NCBI GenBank assembly: GCA_947623805.1
Contig: CANQHZ010000019.1
Location: forward strand, 1 to 46,887
Source of the DNA: an uncultured Lachnospiraceae bacterium
Lineage (GTDB): Bacteria > Bacillota > Clostridia > Lachnospirales > Lachnospiraceae
Reading direction: 5' to 3'
DNA: 46,887 nt
Shown here: positions 16,076 through 23,114 of the stretch, piece after piece
Layout of the letters: every line of letters starts with the position of its first letter
Numbering within the stretch: position 1 is the stretch's first letter
The notes under the pieces: model-generated
Database searches by the model: none
What the model was told of the DNA's origin: nothing
The model's input: only the letters and a program-made list of their open reading frames with translations
Translations under genes and position numbers: made by a program

Positions 16076-18508
16076 TCAGTTATCAGTGTCAACCGCCTCA
16101 ATCATATAAAACCTGCTGTCAAAATCCTGATATATGGAAGTCTGAGGATTAAATCCCGTGCCAGCATAGCTTTGACATAATTGTACACCACTTTTGTTTA
16201 AAATGGAACCCAAAAGCGAAAAATCTTCAATTTCGCCGTCAAGTTTCACAAACTTTGATATAATATTGTGCGTCACTGAATTTTGCTTAATGTGCACAGG
16301 TACACTCGTGTTTATCAAATCGCCCATTCTATGTATGTCATATTTGAGCTTTCTGTTGTAAAAATGATACTCCACCGTCTCGCAAAGCCCCTTTGTCCTA
16401 AAACTCCTATGTGAAAAATTCGGCAAGGCTAAGCTCTGCATCGTTATTCCCACAGCCTTTTTCCTGTCCCATGAAAGTATTTCCCAACGCACAGCGTCAT
16501 TATCATACATTGAGCCCTTTCTGTTGCCACTCCCCAACCTGTAAAGCTGCCCAAACTGCAACACCTTGCGCCATTCCTTGTAAAGCTGTACCTGTTCCTT
16601 TATCTGCGCAAGCTCGTCTGACGACATATCGCAAAGATTGCACTCATAGCCAAGTATTCCCGCACTCGCTATGTTAAAGCGCGTTTCAAGTGGGGTAATC
16701 CTAAGTGTCTGATGATTGGGACAGCCTGACACATGAGCGCCTATTACGGACTGCGGATAGCCGTAGCTGTAGCCATTCTGGATATTCGCACGGCTCACAG
16801 CATCAGTATTGTCACTTGCCCAAATCTGCGGCATAAAGCATAGCATTCCGAGGTCAAAACGATTCCCGCCCGAAGCGCACGCCTCAAACAAAATATTCGG
16901 AAAACGCTCCGTAAGCTCCCCAAGCACCCTGTAAAGCCCCAGAATATACCTATGCGCAAACTCTCCCTGCCGCTCCGCCGAAAGCGCCCCGCTGTAATAA
17001 TCGGACATATGGCGGTTCATATCCCACTTCACATACGACACGCCGCCACGCCTGAACACATCAGACATACTCTCTATTATATAATCCTGCACTTCGTTCC
17101 TTGATAAGTCAAGCAACATCTGGTTTCTGCCAAGCGCATGCGCCTTTTCGGGAATTGCCACAGCCCAGTCGGGGTGCTCCCTGTAAAGGTCTGAATCCTC
17201 GCTCACCATCTCAGGTTCTACCCATATGCCAAACCCAAGCCCCAGCTTTCTTATTTTTTCACTAAGCCCCTTTATGCCGTTTGGGAGCTTTTCCTTGTTA
17301 TCGTACCAGTCGCCAAGCGAAGTCGTGTCACTATTGCGCTTTCCAAACCAGCCGTCATCAAGCACAAACAGCTCAATACCGACGCCCGCCGCCGCCTTTG
17401 CAAGCTGCAGCAGTTTCCTCTCACTTATGTCAAAATACATAGCCTCCCACGAATTTATCAAAATGGGGCGCTCCTTCTTTTTCCACTTGCCCCTCACTAT
17501 ATGGCTTCGCACAAATCCGTGCATATTTTCACTTATCCCCTGATACCCCGCATCAGAATACGTAAGCACAGCCTCCGGCGAACAAAAGCTCTCGCCTGCC
17601 TCCAGCCGCCACTCAAAGAAATCAGGATTTATACCCGTAATCAGACGTGTCTTGCAATGAGCGCCAATCTCAACACATTCCCTATGGTTGCCCGAATATA
17701 TAAGGTTTACCGCATAGCACTCCCCACTCTCCTCGCCCGTCTCCAAATCGCAAAGCATAATAAAAGGATTTGCCTTATTTGACGAAAAGCCCGTAGACGA
17801 ATCGCTCACATACTTTCCCCCATCAAGGACAAGCTCCGCCTTATTCATCTCCCTCGCCCAGTCGCCATGGAACGAAACCACCTTCGCCGCGCCCATATCA
17901 AGGTCGAGCTGCGCGCTCATAAGCCGTTTCACAATTATGACACTGCTGTCATTATTTATAACCCGCGCAAACCGCGTAATACAGTCGCACTCACAGTAAA
18001 CATTATAGACAAGCTCCATAGCCGCGCCGCTGTTTCTGTCAGCAAGCTCTACTACAAGCGAAAAATCCCTGTCCGCATCTGCGTCATCATACGCGCTCGG
18101 AAGCCCGCAAGGAGCCACTCTTTCCTCACTCAGATGATACCCTTTGTACCTAAAATCACTTGTCCTGCTGCCGTCATCATACAAAAGCTCCACAAACGGC
18201 TCCCTCATATCGCCCTTGCCGCGCGACGACATTTCAAGGCGCAGATCATCTATGCACTTATTTGGCTCGTCCTTGTCCATTATAATACTGCACCCATTAG
18301 GATTCACATACTTAGGCATCATAGCCAAAACCGCCCGCCTAACCACATCAGCCTCCACATGCTCCTCCCCGCAATCACACAACCCCAGCCGCGCCCCATA
18401 ATAAAGCTGCACAAGGCTTCCACCTTTATCCGCCATAAACACATAGCTCGTCTTATCAGTTTCCAAAATAAAAACCACATTCTCGCCAAGCTTTTCTACC
18501 CTAATCAC
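16076..18508 (-). CDS. GH36 alpha-galactosidase
   Basis: 810 residues, slightly longer than the ~730 usual for the clostridial type. The order is an N-terminal beta-sandwich (to about 320), the (beta/alpha)8 barrel, then a C-terminal beta domain. FVLDDGWFG (381-389), the nucleophile Asp496 in KWDMNRH, ACASGGNR (543-550) and the acid/base Asp566 in IWASDNTDA are all present. It hydrolyses alpha-1,6-galactosides such as melibiose and raffinose. There is no signal peptide, so it is intracellular and needs an importer; the GPH symporter at 21662-23044 is a natural candidate. The start is GTG 18508 with AAGGAG ten bases upstream. A TATAAT box lies on the minus strand at 18571-18566 with only a weak -35. 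Confidence 0.95.
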   Translation of the reverse strand: MIRVEKLGENVVFILETDKTSYVFMADKGGSLVQLYYGARLGLCDCGEEHVEADVVRRAVLAMMPKYVNPNGCSIIMDKDEPNKCIDDLRLEMSSRGKGDMREPFVELLYDDGSRTSDFRYKGYHLSEERVAPCGLPSAYDDADADRDFSLVVELADRNSGAAMELVYNVYCECDCITRFARVINNDSSVIIVKRLMSAQLDLDMGAAKVVSFHGDWAREMNKAELVLDGGKYVSDSSTGFSSNKANPFIMLCDLETGEESGECYAVNLIYSGNHRECVEIGAHCKTRLITGINPDFFEWRLEAGESFCSPEAVLTYSDAGYQGISENMHGFVRSHIVRGKWKKKERPILINSWEAMYFDISERKLLQLAKAAAGVGIELFVLDDGWFGKRNSDTTSLGDWYDNKEKLPNGIKGLSEKIRKLGLGFGIWVEPEMVSEDSDLYREHPDWAVAIPEKAHALGRNQMLLDLSRNEVQDYIIESMSDVFRRGGVSYVKWDMNRHMSDYYSGALSAERQGEFAHRYILGLYRVLGELTERFPNILFEACASGGNRFDLGMLCFMPQIWASDNTDAVSRANIQNGYSYGYPQSVIGAHVSGCPNHQTLRITPLETRFNIASAGILGYECNLCDMSSDELAQIKEQVQLYKEWRKVLQFGQLYRLGSGNRKGSMYDNDAVRWEILSWDRKKAVGITMQSLALPNFSHRSFRTKGLCETVEYHFYNRKLKYDIHRMGDLINTSVPVHIKQNSVTHNIISKFVKLDGEIEDFSLLGSILNKSGVQLCQSYAGTGFNPQTSIYQDFDSRFYMIEAVDTDN

Positions 18509-18663
18509 AGCACACCCTCTCCTTTACCCCACAATTTATCATACATTCACGAAATTTTTGCCTAAATTATATGCCACCTATAAAATTTAATATATATCAC
18601 GCGCTATGCACAACTCATGCCCACGCCTTTTGTATTAATCCATTGGTACTTCCGTTATAAATA

Positions 18664-18843
18664 TTATATTTTCTGCAACTTTCTTTCCTGTATCTGTCTG
18701 TGAACTTCCATACCACGCTTATTATAATAATCTCGCCTTTCTTGTGGTGTCATATCTTTTGTGATATTGTAATTGTTTTCTCGTACCTTGTGAATATCCT
18801 CAATCGTAAAATCAGGACTAATAACCAATGTTTCCATGAGCAT
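18664..18843 (-). CDS. Small antitoxin-like partner of PIN toxin
   Basis: 59 residues from ATG 18843, which shares one base with the PIN stop (TGATG); ATG 18837 is an alternative. The protein is charged and helical, with FTIEDIHKVRENNYN and MTPQERRDYYN. Short proteins of this pattern occur beside PIN toxins in Firmicutes. The order here is toxin first and antitoxin second, with tight overlap. It has no clear DNA-binding motif, so the complex or the toxin itself may bind the operator at 19372-19402. A 40-nt stretch of the gene (18757-18796) is repeated exactly at 20407-20446. Confidence 0.7.
   Translation of the reverse strand: MLMETLVISPDFTIEDIHKVRENNYNITKDMTPQERRDYYNKRGMEVHRQIQERKLQKI
18757..18796. 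repeat. 40-nt exact direct repeat, copy 1 (inside antitoxin gene)
   Basis: Identical to 20407-20446. Both encode IHKVRENNYNITK on the minus strand. The sequences on either side differ at once, so this is a short duplicated block or the relic of a larger copy. Confidence 0.9.
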
Positions 18844-19316
18844 CACTCGCTTTCCAATAAAACAGATGGATTTAAAATCTCAATAGGCTTGTAACCCTTC
18901 AAATTTGTAATCGCTCTTACACCTCTAATTGTCTTAATATTTACAATATGCTTGAAATTCCAGGATATAATACAATCACAGGCATTGACAACAGCAGCGG
19001 CTATATGCTGGCAATCATCATAACTTTTCTTAGTCAATATACCCATATCAATAATCTGTTGCGCAATATCCGACATATCATCCGTGATCTCTATCGGTGT
19101 ATAATCTATCTGCCCTAAATAATCATACATCTTGCCTCTTTTGGGCTCTGGACAGTCAGAAACTTCTTCCAATGTAACAGTAGACAAATACACATCAAAT
19201 TTTCCATCTTTAAACATTTCCCATAATTTTCTTGTATCTTCCATCTTTTCTGGTGCATCTTCCTGTAACAAATGGCTGATAACTGATGTATCTAAATATA
19301 CCTTTAGTTTCTGCAT
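18843..19316 (-). CDS. PIN-domain ribonuclease toxin (VapC-like)
   Basis: 157 residues. PIN-fold acidic residues are visible: Asp in YLDTSVISHLL (residue 9), Glu in TLEEVSD, and the Asp pair in SYDDCQHIAAAV, with a late acidic site poorly conserved (CDCIISWNFKHI). PIN toxins cut RNA, often tRNA or rRNA sites. ATG 19316 has AGGAG nine bases upstream. It lies first in a two-gene unit with the 59-residue partner, behind a promoter/operator at 19372-19425. The unit lies in an AT-rich island between the galactoside genes. Identification as toxin rests on fold and context. Confidence 0.82.
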   Translation of the reverse strand: MQKLKVYLDTSVISHLLQEDAPEKMEDTRKLWEMFKDGKFDVYLSTVTLEEVSDCPEPKRGKMYDYLGQIDYTPIEITDDMSDIAQQIIDMGILTKKSYDDCQHIAAAVVNACDCIISWNFKHIVNIKTIRGVRAITNLKGYKPIEILNPSVLLESE

Positions 19317-19371
19317 AAAGCACCACTCCTATCTGTTTTCATATGTCAATTCAGATAACCTCCCGCCATTA

Positions 19372-19425
19372 TATAATATACATTTTTTATGTGTATATTA
19401 TAACGTCCCTTTCCTGTTTTCGCAA
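19372..19425 (-). promoter_or_regulatory. Promoter with palindromic operator of the PIN toxin unit
   Basis: On the minus strand TTGCGA (19425-19420), a 17-nt spacer, TATAAT (19402-19397). The -10 box is also the outer end of a perfect 11-bp inverted repeat, TATAATATACA at 19372-19382 and its complement at 19392-19402, separated by 9 nt. A repressor bound there would cover the -10 and start site, which is the usual autoregulation plan of toxin-antitoxin loci. Confidence 0.65.
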
Positions 19426-19472
19426 CCAGCACCAACCGAAGATTTCCGACCATGCCAGCTAAAAAGGATGAT

Positions 19473-20078
19473 TTATCGAAGCGCCTGCATATACTCTGTT
19501 ATCACCTTTTCCACTTCATCTTTCCGTTCTTCCAGTTGAGGGCACAGTCCTGTCGCGCCTTCACCAATCAGATTATACAACGCAATAAAACGCAAATCGT
19601 TTGCCCCAGATTTATCGTTTTCCGCGATTGCATCTTCAAATTTTTCACGGTAAATCGCATCATCAAATGATAAGCGACTATGAATCAACCTATTCTGAGC
19701 CGCCGCAATTTCCGGCGTATTCCAAACACCTGACGGCGTAGCCCAAATACGCTCCATAGCGGCAATCCTTCCGGCTGCCTTTTCTTCCTCCCCGCGTTTG
19801 CGGTAAATATAAACCTCCAGCCCCCACACATAAAGTATAAAACTCCATACATTATAATTTATTTTGTTCGGTTCGGGTTCCTTAATGTGAGAAAATTCAC
19901 ACACCTGCAGGGCTTCATCTTCATGTCCATAGATGTAAAGCCAATACGCCAGTTCCGACAATGTAGTGGCCGTCGCCATATTGGTAAGCGCTGATTTCTT
20001 TATCAGCTTTTTACAGCGGCTTACAACCTTCTTTTCAGTACAGTTTTTCATAATGTCTTCAAATATTGAGCTATCCAT
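19473..20078 (-). CDS. Hypothetical 201-residue helical protein
   Basis: Start at ATG 20078 with AAGGGG about eight bases upstream; the reading frame stays open further upstream into the foldback repeat, but that part is not credible. The protein begins MDSSIFEDIMKNC and consists of helical stretches with Trp/Tyr-rich segments such as ELAYWLYIYGHEDEAL and ILYVWGLEVYIYRKRGEEEK, reminiscent of tetratricopeptide-like helix pairs. There are no catalytic motifs, signal peptide or membrane helices. Its setting beside a toxin-antitoxin unit and a mobile repeat would suit an immunity-type or defence accessory protein, but this is only context. Confidence 0.65.
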   Translation of the reverse strand: MDSSIFEDIMKNCTEKKVVSRCKKLIKKSALTNMATATTLSELAYWLYIYGHEDEALQVCEFSHIKEPEPNKINYNVWSFILYVWGLEVYIYRKRGEEEKAAGRIAAMERIWATPSGVWNTPEIAAAQNRLIHSRLSFDDAIYREKFEDAIAENDKSGANDLRFIALYNLIGEGATGLCPQLEERKDEVEKVITEYMQALR

Positions 20079-20160
20079 AACAGCACCCCTTTGTATAAAA
20101 TTCCAATTTGTTTTACTGATATTGTATTTTAACTTAAATCTATGCAATACAGCAGCCCGC

Positions 20161-20374
20161 GCATAGCAATATATCCCATGAAGCCCTTTGGGAAGCGTCG
20201 GCACTTAGCGAAGCAAGCTGTAAAAGCGTAGCTCCTTTTACAGCGCCGCTGAGCTTAGTACCGCTACGCTTCCCACTAAGCGCAATCAAAACGGAAATAT
20301 TTTCTAAGGCGTTAAAGGACAACGCCTAAGAAAATCTAAATTCCGTTTTTGCTGAATGGGATATATTGCTATGC
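20161..20374. mobile_element. 214-bp foldback (MITE-like) repeat with 19-bp terminal inverted repeats
   Basis: The ends are perfect inverted repeats: GCATAGCAATATATCCCAT (20161-20179) and its complement (20356-20374). Inside are two nested folds. Fold one pairs 20190-20208 with 20253-20274 (GGGAAGCGT arms, a 2-nt bulge) and has an inner perfect 10-bp stem GCTGTAAAAG (20217-20226) / CTTTTACAGC (20235-20244). Fold two pairs 20291-20313 with 20321-20346, with a 15-bp core having one mismatch. No transposase is encoded and no target duplication is seen. A minus-strand frame running across it is an artefact of the repeat. Confidence 0.75.
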
Positions 20375-20403
20375 ACGGCGACCGCGTAGCCAATAACCCC
20401 GCC

Positions 20404-20493
20404 TTTTTTTGTGATATTGTAATTGTTTTCTCGTACCTTGTGAATACACTCGGCATGTCCCTCATTGTTCTTAACTATATTTGTAATTGTCAA
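20404..20493 (-). pseudogene. Fragment of a second antitoxin-like gene next to the foldback repeat
   Basis: The minus strand from 20493 reads LTITNIVKNNEGHAEC and then IHKVRENNYNITK, the latter identical in DNA and protein to the intact antitoxin (18757-18796). The frame then passes into unrelated residues and into the end of the foldback repeat 30 nt further on. No C-terminal half (MTPQERRDYYN) is present. It overlaps the 3' end of the HD gene. It looks like a relic left by recombination or by the arrival of the repeat. Confidence 0.55.
20407..20446. repeat. 40-nt exact direct repeat, copy 2 (antitoxin relic)
   Basis: Identical to 18757-18796 and in the same orientation, 1,650 bp away. Recombination between the copies would remove the PIN toxin, the 201-residue gene and the foldback repeat. 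Confidence 0.9.
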
Positions 20494-21053
20494 TTTAATA
20501 CTTCCATTACTTTTTCATATTTATTCTGATAGTGCTGTTTGCTTTTTATAGATAATTTCCGAAAACTTCTTGCCAATTTATTCTTTACAAACCCCTTACC
20601 ATCTTCAATCCCCATTTCTTTTTGAACATATGCCAAATACAACAAACTGGGAACACTATCAAAATGCGAAATTGCATCAGCATCAGCAACACACAATTCT
20701 TCAAGACTATTTTTCTCTAAATTTATACTACCCCTATGATTTTTAATGCACTCTTGTACCAAACGGATTTTTTCGCTATCATAACCATATTCTTTTAAAA
20801 TGCTGTATGCCATTTCTGCCCCATGTATATGATGTAAATCATATAAACTATAATCTGTAATGGAAGCAATATCGTGTAACCAAGCCGCAATCAAAACAAC
20901 TTCTTTATCTGCTCCATATTTTTCTGCCAAAATTTCCGCATTTTTTACCACTGCAACAATATGATAGTAACATCCCATTCCAAATTTGTTTGTTTCTCTT
21001 TGACATCTATCATATATTTCCTTCTGTAAATTGCATAAAATGTCGTTTCGCAT
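20490..21053 (-). CDS. HD-domain phosphohydrolase-like protein
   Basis: 187 residues. The metal ligands of an HD domain appear in order: His in GCYYHIVAV (about 31), HD in AAWLHDIASI (about 69-70), His in HHIHGAEMA, and Asp in CVADADAISHFDS. Small stand-alone HD proteins of this type act as nucleotidases or phosphohydrolases; the substrate cannot be named. It is cytosolic, AT-rich in base use compared with the flanking galactoside genes, and belongs to the accessory island. ATG 21053 is used. Confidence 0.8.
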   Translation of the reverse strand: MRNDILCNLQKEIYDRCQRETNKFGMGCYYHIVAVVKNAEILAEKYGADKEVVLIAAWLHDIASITDYSLYDLHHIHGAEMAYSILKEYGYDSEKIRLVQECIKNHRGSINLEKNSLEELCVADADAISHFDSVPSLLYLAYVQKEMGIEDGKGFVKNKLARSFRKLSIKSKQHYQNKYEKVMEVLN

Positions 21054-21092
21054 ATTTGTACCTCATATGTTTCCTCCAAATTTGAAGTTGTA

Positions 21093-21545
21093 TTACTCTT
21101 TCCAAATGTACTCGATGTAATCAGCCTGCAACTTAAAGATAATATTCGTATTGTAGTATAAGTTTATAATCAAAGACTGATAAGCAATATAATGATAAAG
21201 ATATACAACTCTTTTTTGTTTCACAAGATCGGCTAATTTATTGAAATCAATTTCAACATAAAATCTTTTAAACTTCGGAAATTTCCATATTTTCATTTGA
21301 TAAATATCAAAAGTATCAATCAAATGCATTTTTATAATCAAAGACTTTGCGTTTGAATGAATATCTTTAATAGAATCATGTCTGGATATATCCTGTTCAA
21401 AATCCAAAACAAGAAAATCATTTGAAAACGATATATCATTAATTACACAGTCATGCGGCACTGGAATTGTAGGCACTTCCGCTTTATCCAAATAATAAGT
21501 CATAGGAAACCTCCCGATAACCACCGATTTATTCATATCCTTCAC
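21093..21545 (-). CDS. Hypothetical ~150-residue protein
   Basis: I do not recognise this protein. It is mixed alpha/beta, rich in Ile, Lys, Tyr and Asp, with no signal peptide and no membrane helix. The start is unclear: GTG 21545 has no ribosome site and ATG 21536 has AAGGA too close. The very AT-rich coding and the location upstream of the HD gene (39 nt) point to acquired DNA. A role as an immunity or antitoxin-like protein is possible but not supported by any motif. Confidence 0.55.
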   Translation of the reverse strand: MKDMNKSVVIGRFPMTYYLDKAEVPTIPVPHDCVINDISFSNDFLVLDFEQDISRHDSIKDIHSNAKSLIIKMHLIDTFDIYQMKIWKFPKFKRFYVEIDFNKLADLVKQKRVVYLYHYIAYQSLIINLYYNTNIIFKLQADYIEYIWKE

Positions 21546-21592
21546 ATTTTGATTATATCACTCATATCCTCTATTTTCCATCATAGAATACA

Positions 21593-21614
21593 GGACGCAG
21601 CAACCGCTACGTCC
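21593..21614 (-). terminator. Possible hairpin after the GPH symporter gene
   Basis: GGACG (21593-21597) pairs with CGTCC (21610-21614), with inner AGC/GCT pairs giving eight pairs and one mismatch. No strong U-run follows on the minus strand, so function as a terminator is uncertain. Confidence 0.3.
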
Positions 21615-21661
21615 CACATTCCTTATCGCTCCAACGATTTCTCAATCTTCCATATTTTGCA

Positions 21662-23044
21662 TTACTTCTTCAACGACCTAGATATCTCATCAAGCTTATT
21701 CTCAGAAAGTATATACTTCTTATGAAAAACCACCAACGCCACCACAAGCCCCACAATTGGCACCACAGTCATCGTCATCCTCAAAACCGCCATATTCTGC
21801 GCCCCTGCCTGCACAGCCCCAGCCGCGCCGGCAGCCTCCTCCGCATCCTTCTGAATATTGCTCACAGTCAAACAAATCGACGCAATCATCGCCGCCACGC
21901 CGCTCGCAAGCTTAACCACAAAAGTCTGCATCGAAAAAATAACACTCTCATCACGCCTGTCATTCTTCCATTCCCCATAGTCAACCGTATTCGCCAAAAA
22001 CACAGTGGTAAGCACAGTAAGCATACCAAACGCCGCAAACACAAAAAATCCCGGAATAAGCAGCACATACACATTATCTGCATTGCCAAACATAAGCGCA
22101 AGCAAAACCGCATACCCCACCACAGCCATCACAGCGCTCACATAAAATACCTTAGTTGAGCTTATAAACTTCCTAAGCACAGGATAAAAAATCATCATCG
22201 AAAGTATCTGCACAGCCCCGCCAAACGCATTAAACAGCGTATAATTCGCATTCCAATTCTCCCCCGCAATATCATACTTAAAGAAATAAATAAGCAGATT
22301 AGAAGTAATATAAAGCGAACAGTTAATAAGCACAATCGTGATAACCACGGTCATCGCCTGGTCGTTGCTCAAAAGCGCCTTGAACATCTGCCCCACCGAC
22401 GGCGATTCCACGTCAACAGTGGACTTCTCCTTAATCGTAGCACACGCCACAGACACAAACACTATGAAAAGCACAGCTATAATAAGCGCAAAAAGCTTAA
22501 AGCCTATACGCTCATTGCCCCCGCCAAGCGCGGGCACGCACAGCATCGTGATAATCGTGATAAGCGCCGAGCCCACGCCCGCGCAGCTCCTTGCAAGCGT
22601 AGTAAGCCCCTCACGCTCGCTGCCACTCCTTGTAAAAGCAGGTATCATAGACCAGTACGGAATATCCATCATAGTGTAGGTAACGCCCCACACAATATAC
22701 GTGACAGCCGCATATGCCACAAGCCCCCTGCCGTCAAGCGAGGGCGGCGCCGCAAACATCAGATATAAAATAACCGAATTTAAAATCGTGCCGATAAGTA
22801 GCCACGGGCGGAATTTCCCCCACCTCGTGCGCGTCTTTGCCACTATCACGCCCATTATCGGGTCGTTAAATGCATCAAAAATCCTCGCTATCATAAGAAT
22901 AGTCCCCATAGCGATAGCGCTCACGCCCAGAATATCCTGATAATAATACAGAATATAGCTCGCCGAAAGCATATAAACCATATCCTTGCCCACAGCGCCA
23001 AGCCCGTAGGTCGCTTTTTCCTTGAAAGAAAGACCTCTATCCAT
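21662..23044 (-). CDS. GPH-family (MelB-like) sugar:cation symporter
   Basis: 460 residues with about 12 membrane helices. The N-terminus has the family pattern: SFKEKATYGLGAVGKD, then DAFNDPIMG (the cation-site Asp region) and RTRWGKFRPW after helix two. Such carriers take up melibiose, other galactosides, pentosides or glucuronides with Na+ or H+. AGGGGG lies ten bases before ATG 23044. It is 70 nt downstream of the GT-B-like gene. The GH36 alpha-galactosidase is in the same direction 3.1 kb further on, with the accessory island between, so transport of an alpha-galactoside is a reasonable guess. Confidence 0.9.
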   Translation of the reverse strand: MDRGLSFKEKATYGLGAVGKDMVYMLSASYILYYYQDILGVSAIAMGTILMIARIFDAFNDPIMGVIVAKTRTRWGKFRPWLLIGTILNSVILYLMFAAPPSLDGRGLVAYAAVTYIVWGVTYTMMDIPYWSMIPAFTRSGSEREGLTTLARSCAGVGSALITIITMLCVPALGGGNERIGFKLFALIIAVLFIVFVSVACATIKEKSTVDVESPSVGQMFKALLSNDQAMTVVITIVLINCSLYITSNLLIYFFKYDIAGENWNANYTLFNAFGGAVQILSMMIFYPVLRKFISSTKVFYVSAVMAVVGYAVLLALMFGNADNVYVLLIPGFFVFAAFGMLTVLTTVFLANTVDYGEWKNDRRDESVIFSMQTFVVKLASGVAAMIASICLTVSNIQKDAEEAAGAAGAVQAGAQNMAVLRMTMTVVPIVGLVVALVVFHKKYILSENKLDEISRSLKK

Positions 23045-23114
23045 ATTTTATGTTCCCCCTCATCTCTATACTGTTTTTACATACACAATTGCGCCGGCAA
23101 CATCAGCACCAATT

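Noticed and set aside
20140-20322. Minus-strand 60-codon frame across the foldback element
   Set aside because: It translates inverted-repeat DNA, has no usable ribosome site, and the element explains it.
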